Source: Umezawaea sp036375055
GTDB taxonomy: Bacteria; Actinomycetota; Actinomycetes; Mycobacteriales; Pseudonocardiaceae
Assembly: GCF_036375055.1 (NCBI RefSeq)
Contig: NZ_DASUSQ010000135.1
Coordinates: 22,498 to 86,497, forward strand
Direction: 5' to 3'
DNA length: 64,000 nucleotides
In this document: piece after piece, positions 1-8,017 of the stretch
Numbering within the stretch: position 1 is the first letter of the stretch
Layout of the letters: each line of letters opens with the position of its first letter
The notes under the pieces: generated by a model
Told to the model about the DNA's origin: nothing
Seen by the model: the letters and a program-made list of their open reading frames with translations, nothing else
The model's database searches: none
Made by a program: the position numbers and the translations under genes

Positions 1-803
1 ATCGCGTGGTAGCGCGCCGCCAGCTCGCGGCGGCGCTCGACGATGGCGTCCAGCCTGGACAGCTGCACGATGCCGACGGCGGCCTGGATGTCGGTCATCC
101 GGTAGTTGAACGCGGTTTCGAGGTACTCCTCGACGATCGCTCCCCCACCGCTGTGCCGATCGGCGGCGCTGACGCTCATCCCGTGCTCGCGCAACCGGCG
201 CGCCCGCGCCGACCACTCCGGGTCGTCGGTCGTGAGCATCCCGCCCTCGCCGGTGGTGATCAGCTTGCGCGGGTGGAACGACCACGCGGCCATCAGCGCG
301 CCGGTCCCGACGGGAGCGCCCCGGTAGGTGGAGCCCGCGGCGCACGCCGCGTCCTCGACCACCGGGATGCCGAGCGGACCGCAGAGCGCGCGCAGCGCCT
401 CGACGTCCGCGGGCACACCGGCCTGGTGCACCACCAGCACCGCGCGGGTGCGGTCGGTGATGACCGGCTGGACGGTCTCGGCCGTCAGGTTGCCGGTCGT
501 CGCGTCCACGTCGGCGAAGACCGGTGTGGCCCCGCAGTAGCGGACCGCGTTGGCGGTGGCGATGAACGACAGCGACGGCACGACCACCTCGTCGCCGGGA
601 CCGATGTCGAGCAGGTGCACCGCGAGGTGCAGCGCGGTCGTGCACGACGACGCGGCCACCCCGTGCCGGGCTCCGACGCGGGCGCTGAAGGCCTCCTCGA
701 AGCTCGCGACCCTCGGTCCCTGCGCGACCCAGCCGGACCGGACCGCCTCCGCGGCGGCCAGCGCCTCCTCCTCGCCGAGGAGGGGCCTCATCACCGGGAT
801 CAT
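1..803 (-). CDS. DegT/DnrJ/EryC1/StrS aminotransferase (3' end outside window)
   Basis: PLP-dependent sugar aminotransferase, expected to transaminate a keto-nucleotide sugar during surface polysaccharide synthesis. The first 267 residues are visible; the C-terminus lies beyond the left edge. The PLP lysine is K180 in the motif HPRKLITTGEGGM, and the family's N-terminal pattern (PLLGEEE, then GWVAQGP) is present. The start ATG at 803 overlaps the stop of the upstream epimerase gene by 4 nt (ATGA), so the two are translationally coupled. Family assignment is firm; the actual sugar substrate cannot be read from sequence. Confidence 0.93.
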   Translation of the reverse strand, partial: MIPVMRPLLGEEEALAAAEAVRSGWVAQGPRVASFEEAFSARVGARHGVAASSCTTALHLAVHLLDIGPGDEVVVPSLSFIATANAVRYCGATPVFADVDATTGNLTAETVQPVITDRTRAVLVVHQAGVPADVEALRALCGPLGIPVVEDAACAAGSTYRGAPVGTGALMAAWSFHPRKLITTGEGGMLTTDDPEWSARARRLREHGMSVSAADRHSGGGAIVEEYLETAFNYRMTDIQAAVGIVQLSRLDAIVERRRELAARYHA

Positions 804-1774
804 CGGCCGGTCTCCGCGCGCCACCACGACACCAGCTCGCGCAGGCCGTCGTCCATGCTGATCTCCGGCTTCCAGCCGAGGTCCCGCGCCGCGGCGGAGA
901 TGTCCGCCAGGCGCCGGGTCACGCCGTTCACCTTGCGCTCCGGCCCGTGCTCCAGCGGGAGGTCGGAGTCCATCGCGCGCAGCAGCGCCCGCGCGAGGTC
1001 CGCGAGGCTGGTCTCCTGCGAGCTGGCGATGTTGTAGACGGTGTCGGTGACGTTCGCCCGCGCCGCCAGGACGTTCGCGCGGGCGATGTCGTGCACGTGC
1101 ACGAAGTCCATCGTCTGCGCGCCGTCGCCGAAGATCAGCGGGGACTCGCCGTCGGAGATGCGCTCCATCCACCGGATGAGCACCTCGGTGTAGAGGCCGT
1201 GCGCGTCCATCCGCGGCCCGTACACGTTGAAGTAGCGCAGCGCCACGTAGTCCAGGCCGTTCATGGCGTGGAAGCTGCGCAGCATCCCCTCGTTGAACGC
1301 CTTGGCGGCGCCGTAGAAGGTGTCGTTGTTGTACGGGTGGTGCCGCTCGGTGGTCGGGAACGTCTCGGCCAGGCCGTAGACGGACGCCGACGAGGAGGCG
1401 ACCACCTTCTTGACGCCCGCGGCCGCGGCGGCCTCCAGGACCGTGAAGGTGCCGTCCACCAAGCACTCCAGCGCGAGCCGGGGCTCCTCGGCGCACTGGG
1501 TGATGCGGATCGCGGCGAGGTGGAAGACGAGGTCGATCCCCTCGGACAGCTCGCGGACCAGCGCGCGGTCGTTGATGTCGCCCTCGACGACCGTCACCCG
1601 GTCGTCCGCCGCGGCGACGGCGTCGGCGAGGTTCTCCCTGCGGCCGCGCACGAAGTTGTCCAGCACGACGACCTCGGACACCCCCGCGGCGACCAGCTGG
1701 TCGACCACGGAGGACCCGATGGTCCCCGCTCCGCCGGTGACCAGCGCCCGCTGACCGGAAATGGGCTGGGTCAT
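800..1774 (-). CDS. NAD-dependent epimerase/dehydratase (extended SDR)
   Basis: Extended short-chain dehydrogenase of the UDP-glucose 4-epimerase/dehydratase type, 324 aa, cytosolic. The Rossmann motif GGAGTIG lies at residues 15-21 and the catalytic YxxxK is Y154/K158 (YGAAK), with serines near 129-131. It probably epimerises or dehydrates a UDP-sugar for the exopolysaccharide made by this operon. ATG 1774 overlaps the stop of the upstream dehydrogenase gene by 4 nt; an open frame continues further upstream but only by reading the dehydrogenase gene out of frame. The exact reaction (4-epimerase or other) is not resolved. Confidence 0.92.
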   Translation of the reverse strand: MTQPISGQRALVTGGAGTIGSSVVDQLVAAGVSEVVVLDNFVRGRRENLADAVAAADDRVTVVEGDINDRALVRELSEGIDLVFHLAAIRITQCAEEPRLALECLVDGTFTVLEAAAAAGVKKVVASSSASVYGLAETFPTTERHHPYNNDTFYGAAKAFNEGMLRSFHAMNGLDYVALRYFNVYGPRMDAHGLYTEVLIRWMERISDGESPLIFGDGAQTMDFVHVHDIARANVLAARANVTDTVYNIASSQETSLADLARALLRAMDSDLPLEHGPERKVNGVTRRLADISAAARDLGWKPEISMDDGLRELVSWWRAETGR

Positions 1775-2832
1775 GAAGTCGTGCCTCCACTGGTGGTCGG
1801 TGCGTCGACCTGCTGGACGGGGACGAAGGACCCGCCGTTCGCCAGGCTCTCCGACGCTGCTTCGAGGATCGCGAGCACGCGCAGTCCAGCGCGGCCGTCG
1901 GTCAGCGGCGGGCGGCCCTCGGCGATCGAGGCCGCGAACTCCGCCATCACCCCGCGCAGGGCCTCGCGCTCGGGCAGCGCGGGCGCGACCATGTCGCCGG
2001 AGCGGTAGGAAATGATCTTGTGCTCGCGCTCGCGGTCGACGCCCCTGTCGTAGACGGACAGGCGCTGCGTCGGGTTGAGGTCGTCCCACACCACCGTGCG
2101 GTTGGACCCGCCGATCACCATCGTGCGGATCTTGGTGGGGGACAGCCAGTTCACGTGCACGTGGCTGATGGAACCGTTGGACAGCCTCATGGTCAGGTGG
2201 GCGACGCACGCGTGGCCCGCGCCGATCGGGTCCGAGCCGTGCGCGGACACCTCGACCGGGCGGACGTCGTCGGGGAGGATCGCCTCGAAGATCGACAGGT
2301 CGTGCGGCGCGAGGTCCCACAGGACGTCGACGTCCGGCTGCACCAGACCCAGGTTGATCCGCACCGAGTCGATGTACTGGATCTCGCCCAGCTCGCCGCC
2401 GCGCACGAGCTCGCGCAGGTGGCTCACGGCCGGGGTGTAGCAGAAGGTGTGGTCGAGCATCAGGGTCAGGCCGCGGCTCTCCGCGGCCTCGACCAGCTTG
2501 CGGCCGTCGGAGAAGTTCGCCGCGAGCGGCTTCTCCACCAGCACGTGCTTGCCCGCCTCCAGCGCGGCCATCGCGACCTGCAGGTGGGTGGCGGCCGGGG
2601 TCGCGATGGCGACGGCGTGGACGTCGGGGTCCGCCAGCACGTCGTCGAGCGAGCCGGACACGGCGACCGTCGAGTACTGGCCGAGCACGCGGCGGGCGCG
2701 CTCCACGTCGAGGTCGCACAGGTAGCGCAGGTCCAGTCCGGGGGTCGCCTGGGCGTTGCGCACCAGGTTCGGGCCCCAATAACCCGCGCCGATCACGGCG
2801 ATGCCGATCGGCGTCACGTCTTCCCTTTCCAT
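1771..2832 (-). CDS. Gfo/Idh/MocA family oxidoreductase
   Basis: NAD(P)-dependent sugar dehydrogenase of 353 aa. The N-terminal Rossmann fold carries GAGYWGPN at about residues 15-22, and the family's EKPLA motif (cofactor/substrate lysine) follows near residue 95. With a DegT aminotransferase and an epimerase downstream, a role in oxidising a nucleotide sugar at C3 before transamination (as in WlbA/WbpB-type 2,3-diamino-sugar routes) is plausible but inferred. Start ATG 2832 shares one base with the stop of the sugar transferase gene (TGATG); the stop overlaps the epimerase start by 4 nt. Confidence 0.92.
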   Translation of the reverse strand: MEREDVTPIGIAVIGAGYWGPNLVRNAQATPGLDLRYLCDLDVERARRVLGQYSTVAVSGSLDDVLADPDVHAVAIATPAATHLQVAMAALEAGKHVLVEKPLAANFSDGRKLVEAAESRGLTLMLDHTFCYTPAVSHLRELVRGGELGEIQYIDSVRINLGLVQPDVDVLWDLAPHDLSIFEAILPDDVRPVEVSAHGSDPIGAGHACVAHLTMRLSNGSISHVHVNWLSPTKIRTMVIGGSNRTVVWDDLNPTQRLSVYDRGVDREREHKIISYRSGDMVAPALPEREALRGVMAEFAASIAEGRPPLTDGRAGLRVLAILEAASESLANGGSFVPVQQVDAPTTSGGTTS

Positions 2833-4325
2833 CAGTAAGCTCCCTGGCCGCCGAAGACGGCGCGGAAGGTCTTCCACAAGATGAGAGCGTCGAGGGCGAG
2901 CGACCAGTCCTCGACGTAGCGCAGGTCGAGTCGCACGGACTCCTCCCACGAGAGGTCGCTCCGGCCGCTGACCTGCCACAGCCCGGTGAGCCCCGGCTTC
3001 ACCAGCAGGCGCCTGCGCACCTCGGGCGCGTACTTGGCGCTCTCCTCGGGCAGCGGCGGCCGGGGGCCGACCAGCGACATGGTCCCGGTGAGCACGTTGA
3101 GCAGCTGGGGCAGCTCGTCGACCGAGTAGCGGCGCAGCAGCCTGCCGACCCTGGTCACGCGGGGGTCCTTGCGCATCTTGAACAGCACGCCCGAGCCCTC
3201 GTTGACGGCCGCCAGCTTGGTGCGCAGCGCGTCGGCGTTCGTGACCATGGTGCGGAACTTGATGATCGTGAACTCCGCGCCGTCCTTGCCGACGCGGCGC
3301 TGCCGGTAGAACACCGGGCCCCGGCTGTCGATCATGACGGCGGCGGACACGACCAGGAGCAGGGGGGCGAGCGCGAGCACGAGGACGAGGGCGCCGACGC
3401 GGTCGACGCAGCCCTTGACGACCCGGCGGAAGCCGGTGAACGAGGGCTCGCTGACCCGCAGCAGCGGCATGCCGAGCACGCCGGTCACGTGCAGGCGCGG
3501 TCCGGCGAAGTCCATGAGGGCGGGGGCGACGACCATCTCGGTGCCGGTGCCCTCCAGGTCCCACGCGAGCTGCTGGAGCCTGCGGGGCGTCCAGTAGGCG
3601 TCCGGGGTCACGGCGACGATGCGGTAGCCGCCGCGGCGGACCTGCTCGGCGAGGTCGCGGAAGCGGCCGACGACCGGCACGCCCTCCATGTCGATGCCGA
3701 GCGCGGCCCGGCCGTCCAGGGTGCAGATGGCGTCGACGCGCCAGCCGAGGTGGGGGGCCTTGCGGGTGCGGGTGATGAGGTCCCCGACCGTGGCCACGTT
3801 CCCCGCGGCGAGCACCGGCAGCAGGCAGCGTCCTTCGGAGCGCGCGCGGTGCAGAGGCCTGCGGAGCAGGTAGCGGAGGGGGAAGACGACGAGGGCGATG
3901 GCAGGTCCGACCACGAACACCCAGAGGCGGGCGCCGGGGATGTCCACCGCGAGGGCACCGAAGCCGAGCACGACGACCGACGCGAACAGGCCCTTCCCGA
4001 GGCGGCGGAACTCCTCCGCGCCCTGGCCGAGCACGTTCGGGCTCCACACGCGGCTCAGGTACAGCGAGCCGAGCACGGCGGCGACCGTCAGCAGTTCGAG
4101 CGTGACGATCGACATCGGCACGAACGCGCTGTGCCTGGACGCCATCAGACCGCCGAAGGACACGATGACCAGCACCGTGGCCAGGACGTCACCGAGGATG
4201 ACACCCCCGCGGTACCGCGACTCCCACGCGGCCACCGGCGGGTGCGTCTGCCTCGACGACTCCATGCTGGTAGGAGTGATCCCCACGACGGGTCTCCGTC
4301 GTGTGGGCTGGACCTGCTCGCTCAT
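2832..4325 (-). CDS. Polyprenyl-phosphate sugar-1-phosphate transferase (EPS initiating enzyme)
   Basis: Initiating glycosyltransferase of exopolysaccharide synthesis, 497 aa, which loads a sugar-1-phosphate onto undecaprenyl phosphate at the membrane. Four or five N-terminal membrane segments are followed by a nucleotide-binding-like middle region, one more membrane helix, and a C-terminal bacterial sugar transferase domain with the family signatures YRQRRVG, FTIIKFRTM, DELPQLLNVL, MSLVGPRP and KPGLTGLWQVSGR. I chose ATG 4325 because a GGGGGAGAA ribosome-binding site precedes it; a longer open frame to 4661 has no domain support. It heads the four-gene minus-strand operon. Confidence 0.93.
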   Translation of the reverse strand: MSEQVQPTRRRPVVGITPTSMESSRQTHPPVAAWESRYRGGVILGDVLATVLVIVSFGGLMASRHSAFVPMSIVTLELLTVAAVLGSLYLSRVWSPNVLGQGAEEFRRLGKGLFASVVVLGFGALAVDIPGARLWVFVVGPAIALVVFPLRYLLRRPLHRARSEGRCLLPVLAAGNVATVGDLITRTRKAPHLGWRVDAICTLDGRAALGIDMEGVPVVGRFRDLAEQVRRGGYRIVAVTPDAYWTPRRLQQLAWDLEGTGTEMVVAPALMDFAGPRLHVTGVLGMPLLRVSEPSFTGFRRVVKGCVDRVGALVLVLALAPLLLVVSAAVMIDSRGPVFYRQRRVGKDGAEFTIIKFRTMVTNADALRTKLAAVNEGSGVLFKMRKDPRVTRVGRLLRRYSVDELPQLLNVLTGTMSLVGPRPPLPEESAKYAPEVRRRLLVKPGLTGLWQVSGRSDLSWEESVRLDLRYVEDWSLALDALILWKTFRAVFGGQGAY

Positions 4326-5412
4326 CGTGGTTCTCCCCCGGTTCAGCCGGTTCGGACGTGCACGTTCGCAGGGCATCCCCGAGGACCCGCGTGGTACGGC
4401 AATTGGTTGACCGACACTTCGCACATCGCCAGGGCACCTTTTCCCTTGATGAACCGGCGCTTGCAAACCATCATTCGCTCGGCCGCCCGTGGGCGTTACA
4501 CACGGAGATAGTCGAGAGGAAGAAATGTTGCGAAGTGACTCGGCCGGTCCGCCGAGTGACGACGGGTGACGATCCATTACCAGGTGAACGCACGTTAGAC
4601 CAAACTGACGCCGAGTCCTAGTCCCAGTCTCTGAAATGTGACCGAACGAGCCGGGTCGCACGACATATCGTTCACCGCCGACAACCCGTTACACCCACTG
4701 TGAGTAGAGTTCACCCGGCCGGCCCACCGCATCGGACAATGGGCCGAAAGGCCCTTGTCCAATCAGGACACCTCCGCCGCGTGGTCACCCATTCACGCAG
4801 CGGAGGCAGCTATTCAGACCAGTCGCCCATAGCGTTCTCGTAACCGTCGAAGAAACGCCACCGCCCGGTTGGCGCAACGCGCGGTACGCGGACGATCACG
4901 GGTTTGTCGGCAGATGTGGCGTACGTCATCCCTCAGACTCGTGAATCCGCGTCCTCCGCACGGGCGGTGTTTCGCGGCGGCGTTGAGACGGATGGCGCCT
5001 TGCGCGACGGGGGCGGGATAGGGGGCGGACTCCAGCGGGAGATGTATTGGTCTCGGGCCTTTTTCCGGGGTGCCGCTCGTCGGTGGACGGCATTGGTACC
5101 TCCGGACGACAGGACGGCACCGGGGGCGCGCGGACGAGTGGCGGTCGGATTCATCGTCCGATCCGAGCCACGGGGTGGTCCCGTTGGCGGCCCTCGACGT
5201 GAGTACCACTCGATGTCGGGATGGGAATGTCGATCACGAACGTCGAGCCCGGCCGAACGGGAGTGGTCCAGCCCGCGCGCCGATCGTCGGTCCGGGGTTC
5301 GACGGCGTCGCGAAGAACGGGAACGCTCCCCTGAGGGCGGCGGGCACGCCGAGCAGCCCGGTCCGCCGGGGCGGTGCGGGCCGTGTCCGTCGGATCGCGA
5401 GCGGGCCGGTGC
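4326..5412 (-). other. Long non-coding region upstream of the EPS operon
   Basis: About 1.1 kb between two minus-strand genes without a convincing reading frame. Base composition is less GC-skewed than in the genes, and the possible frames lack codon bias and recognisable domains. It contains one well-formed hairpin (4734-4760). A weak promoter candidate on the minus strand is TTGGTC, 18 nt, then TAATGG, near 4577-4606, about 250 nt before the sugar transferase start. It most likely holds the promoter and a long leader of the EPS operon. Confidence 0.5.
4734..4760. other. 11-bp hairpin with GAAA/TTTC loop
   Basis: GGACAA, a bulged T, GGGCC, loop GAAA, then GGCCC and TTGTCC: eleven perfect base pairs interrupted by one bulged base. 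No T-run follows on either strand, so it is not a classical terminator. It may be a structured leader element, a regulator site, or part of a small RNA; nothing in sequence decides between these. Confidence 0.55.
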
Positions 5413-5643
5413 CTACCCGGCCGCGTGCAGACGGGCGCGTTCGTCGCCCACCGCGACCACGTCGCCGTCGTGCAGCTGGGCCCCCCGACGGGTTTCCAGG
5501 CGGCCGTTGACCATGACCTCGTCGGCGTCGATGAGCTCCTTGGCGTGCGAGCCGTCCTCCGCCAGGCCCGCGAGCTTGAGGAACTGGCCCAGCCTGATCA
5601 TGTCGTCGGCGATCTGCACGTCTCGGATGGGCGGCTTGGTCAT
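5413..5643 (-). CDS. S4-domain RNA-binding protein (YbcJ-like)
   Basis: Small 76-aa protein consisting essentially of one S4 RNA-binding domain: IRLGQFLKLAGLAEDG, then HAKELIDADEVMVNGRLETRRG and a final GDVV strand, as in the YbcJ/RlbA group. It likely binds structured RNA; partners are unknown. Start ATG 5643 is preceded, six bases upstream, by TACCAT (5655-5650), a good actinobacterial -10 element, so the mRNA may be leaderless. An alternative upstream ATG (5667) would overlap the divergent gene's start codon. Confidence 0.88.
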   Translation of the reverse strand: MTKPPIRDVQIADDMIRLGQFLKLAGLAEDGSHAKELIDADEVMVNGRLETRRGAQLHDGDVVAVGDERARLHAAG

Positions 5644-5649
5644 CCGCAC

Positions 5650-5659
5650 ATGGTACGAC
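5650..5659. promoter_or_regulatory. Overlapping divergent -10 elements
   Basis: Minus strand: TACCAT (5655-5650), six bases before ATG 5643. Plus strand: TACGAC (5654-5659), six bases before ATG 5666. The TA dinucleotide at 5654-5655 belongs to both hexamers, so the two promoters should be mutually exclusive. Inferred from spacing only. Confidence 0.45.
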
Positions 5660-5665
5660 TTGGTC

Positions 5666-5860
5666 ATGAACAAGTGGGTGTCCGTGGTGGTCGGCGTGGT
5701 GCTCGTCCTGCTGGGCTCCGTGTGGACCCTCCAGGGGTTGAACGTGATCAAGGGCAGCTTCATGACGGGCCAGCAGCTGTGGACCGCGATCGGACTCCTG
5801 TCCGTCATCGCGGGGCTCACGCTGGCGGTGGGCGGGCTGCGGAAGAAGCCTTCCAGGTAA
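5666..5860 (+). CDS. Small two-TM membrane protein
   Basis: 64-aa protein with two hydrophobic segments (about residues 4-22 and 37-56) separated by a short polar loop, ending in a basic tail RKKPSR. No catalytic motif is visible and I do not recognise a named family. It starts 22 bp from the divergent S4-domain gene; ATG 5666 was chosen because the hydrophobic segment begins right after it and a -10-like element sits at leaderless distance. A longer frame from 4904 reads through non-coding sequence. Confidence 0.75.
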   Translation: MNKWVSVVVGVVLVLLGSVWTLQGLNVIKGSFMTGQQLWTAIGLLSVIAGLTLAVGGLRKKPSR

Positions 5861-5961
5861 CCAGGAAAACACCAGGTCGAAACCTGTTCGCAACGAGCGG
5901 TCCCCGCCTGCGTCTACCGTTGTGCGACGGACGGTTCACGCTGGGTGGCAACGTGGTGGTC

Positions 5962-6675
5962 ATGGGTGACGGCGCGGAGTTAGGCGCGTCCGGTGGGCGT
6001 GGGCGCCGCCGGACGTCGCGCGGTGCGGTGGGACGGACCGGGGCCCGGTTCGGGTCGCCGTCGCTGCGGCGCGAACTGGAGGAGGACGCGCCGGTCGAGC
6101 ACGTCCCGGAGCACCTGGAGCCCCCGAAGCCGCGCCGGGCCCGGCGGTCGCTGAGGGGCGAGGTCGGGCAGACCGGGGCCCGGTTCGGGTCAGCGTCCGT
6201 GCGACGGGCGCTGGCGGAGGAGGCGGAGCCCGAGACCGTCGAGGTGACGGCGCCGATGCCCGCGCCGGTCGCCTGCGCGGAGCCGATCCCGGAGGAGCCC
6301 GATCCGGACGGGTTCTCCTACGAGGAGAACGGCAAGTCCCTCGTGCGGCCGTACGCGTGGACCGGCGGGCGCACGACGGCGACCGTGGACCTGCGGCTGG
6401 AGACGCTGATCTCGGTCGACGGGACCGGTGGGGCCGCGGTCCCGTCGTCCACGACTCCCGAGCAGCGGGCGATCGTGGAGATGTGCGCGCGGCCCCGCTC
6501 GGTCGCCGAGGTGTCGGCCGTCCTGGCCATCCCCCTGGGCGTGGCGCGGGTGCTGCTGAGCGACCTGGTCGAGATGGGCGTCGTGTCGGTGCACGAGACG
6601 AACGGCGGTTCGGTCGGCGGCCATGCCGACCTGGCGCTGCTGGAACGGGTTCTGAGCGGTCTCCGCCGCCTGTGA
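5962..6675 (+). CDS. DUF742 domain protein with duplicated N-terminal basic motif
   Basis: 237-aa protein. The C-terminal ~120 residues are a DUF742 domain (RPYAWTGGRT, then LETLIS, later RSVAEVSAVLAIPLGVARVLLSDL and GVVSVHE), the winged-helix-like family found in actinobacterial conservons beside roadblock and GTPase genes. Here no such partners are adjacent. The N-terminal ~80 residues hold two copies of a basic motif with the core TGARFGS (residues about 25-31 and 70-76). Start ATG 5962 is one choice; GTG codons at 5953 and 5956 are in frame. It probably takes part in regulation or GTPase signalling. Confidence 0.85.
   Translation: MGDGAELGASGGRGRRRTSRGAVGRTGARFGSPSLRRELEEDAPVEHVPEHLEPPKPRRARRSLRGEVGQTGARFGSASVRRALAEEAEPETVEVTAPMPAPVACAEPIPEEPDPDGFSYEENGKSLVRPYAWTGGRTTATVDLRLETLISVDGTGGAAVPSSTTPEQRAIVEMCARPRSVAEVSAVLAIPLGVARVLLSDLVEMGVVSVHETNGGSVGGHADLALLERVLSGLRRL
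6036..6191 (+). repeat. 21-bp perfect direct repeat within the DUF742 gene
   Basis: Positions 6036-6056 and 6171-6191 are identical over 21 bases, 135 bp apart and in the same frame, both encoding TGARFGS. The surrounding 25-residue peptide is also duplicated with substitutions, so this is an old internal duplication rather than chance. Confidence 0.85.
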
Positions 6676-6729
6676 GGCCTATGATCTACCTCCGGACGAG
6701 GTAATGCCCAGCTACCGGCGGTGATCATC

Positions 6730-7569
6730 GTGAGCGACGGCGCCCGCTGGAGCGCGGGGGCGGTGGCGCGCACGCTCGGCATCTCGCCCACGACGCTGAG
6801 GACCTGGGACCGGCGCTACGGGCTCGGCCCGCGCACCCGCGAAGAGGGCAAGCACCGCCGGTACGACGACGTCGACGTGGCCACGCTGCGGCGGATGCTG
6901 GAGCTGACCGGCCAGGGCGTCTCGCCCGCCGCGGCGGCGACCATGGCGCGCGGCGGAGCGGGCCCCGTCCCGGACGTCCACGACTTCATCCGCGCCGCGA
7001 CGCAGCTCGACGCGCCGAGGCTGGGCAGGCTCGCGACCGAGCTGATCGGCGCGCTGGGCGTCGTCGACGCCTGGGAGTCCGTGCTGACCCCGTTCCTCGT
7101 GGAACTCGGCGAGCGCGCCGTGGAGGAGAGCGGTGGCGTCGGGGTCGAGCACGTCGCCAGCAACGCGCTCCTCACGGTGCTGCGCCGGGTCGGCGATCCC
7201 CTCGAAGGCGGCAGGCTGCCCGCGCTGATGGCCGCCGCGCCCGACGAGCAGCACACGCTGCCGCTGGAGGCGCTCGGCGCAGCGCTGGCCGAACGCGGGT
7301 GCGCGTCGCGCAACCTCGGGGCCCGCGTCCCGGCGGGCGCGCTGCTGGCGGCGCTCGACGTGCTCGCCCCGCGGTGCGTGGTGCTGTGGGCGCACGACAC
7401 CGCCCGCGCCCGCCTCGTCCCGCTGGCGAAGGTGGCCGCCACCAGGACGATCCTGCTGCTGGGCGGCCCCGGCTGGGACCGGGTCGCGCTGCCCGCGGGC
7501 GTGCACCGCGTCCACACCCTCCACGGTTGCGTCGACGAAGTCCTCACCCATTCCGGTCGCTCAAGTTGA
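6730..7569 (+). CDS. MerR-family regulator with cobalamin-binding-like domain (CarH/LitR type)
   Basis: 279-aa regulator. An N-terminal MerR winged helix (ISPTTLRTWDRRYGLGPR, then KHRRYDDVDVATLRRM) is followed by a helical bundle and a Rossmann-like B12 domain. The family's EH pair (VGVEH) and the axial-ligand histidine (DEQHTL) are present, but the tryptophan normally ten residues before the Glu is Ala. CarH-type proteins are light-sensing AdoCbl repressors; whether this one binds cobalamin is uncertain. GTG 6730 has a purine-rich GGCGG eight bases upstream; GTG 6721 is an alternative. Target genes are not evident nearby. Confidence 0.87.
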   Translation: MSDGARWSAGAVARTLGISPTTLRTWDRRYGLGPRTREEGKHRRYDDVDVATLRRMLELTGQGVSPAAAATMARGGAGPVPDVHDFIRAATQLDAPRLGRLATELIGALGVVDAWESVLTPFLVELGERAVEESGGVGVEHVASNALLTVLRRVGDPLEGGRLPALMAAAPDEQHTLPLEALGAALAERGCASRNLGARVPAGALLAALDVLAPRCVVLWAHDTARARLVPLAKVAATRTILLLGGPGWDRVALPAGVHRVHTLHGCVDEVLTHSGRSS

Positions 7570-7626
7570 AACGATTTTGAATCGAATTTATGGTGGTGAC
7601 CACCGGCCGAACGAGGATGTGGTCAC

Positions 7627-7914
7627 ATGCCAGAGTTGTCCCGGCTGCCCACGCCGGTCACCGAGTCCTGGGACTGGCAGCTGCGTGGCCTCTGCCGCGG
7701 GGTCGACAGCTCGTTGTTCTTCCACACGCCGAACGAGCGGGGCACCGCCCGCGAACGCCGCGAGTCCAGGGCCAAGGAGATCTGCGACCGCTGCCCGGTG
7801 CGGCGCGAGTGCCGCGAGCACGCGCTCACGGTGGAGGAGACCTACGGCGTGTGGGGAGGCCTCGGGGAGAGCGAACTGCGCAGGCTCATCTCGCTGAGCC
7901 ACAGGCGCGCGTGA
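7627..7914 (+). CDS. WhiB-family iron-sulfur regulator, WhiD/WhiB3-like
   Basis: 95-aa Wbl protein. Four cysteines that hold the [4Fe-4S] cluster are C23, C53, C56 and C62 (CxxC within ICDRCPVRREC), followed by the turn GVWGGLGESELR and a basic C-terminus. The N-terminus (LPTP, WDWQL, CRGVDSSLFFH) matches the WhiD (Streptomyces) and WhiB3 (M. tuberculosis) subgroup, which acts in sporulation and redox control, probably with the principal sigma factor. It stands alone, downstream of the MerR gene. The stop codon lies inside a tandem repeat array. Confidence 0.93.
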   Translation: MPELSRLPTPVTESWDWQLRGLCRGVDSSLFFHTPNERGTARERRESRAKEICDRCPVRRECREHALTVEETYGVWGGLGESELRRLISLSHRRA

Positions 7915-7995
7915 CCGGGGGCCGGGAGCGGAACCACGGGCGCGCGTGACCGGGAGCGGAACCACGGGCGCGCGTGACCGGGGGCCGGGGAGCGG
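7904..7995. repeat. Three-copy tandem repeat over the whiD-like stop codon
   Basis: Units start at 7904, 7939 and 7967, each with GGCGCGCGTGACCGGG followed by GAGCGGAACCACG (last copy truncated); unit one carries the coding end and stop of the WhiB-like gene. Copy lengths 35, 28 and 29 differ by a GGCCGG insertion. It looks like local duplication of the gene's 3' end. Confidence 0.8.
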
Positions 7996-8017
7996 CGGGC
8001 CGGAGGTGCGGCCACCC

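Noticed and set aside
4814..5209. 131-aa minus-strand open frame in the EPS leader region
   Set aside because: No domain, no ribosome-binding site, codon composition unlike neighbouring genes; overlapping frames of similar quality exist on both strands.
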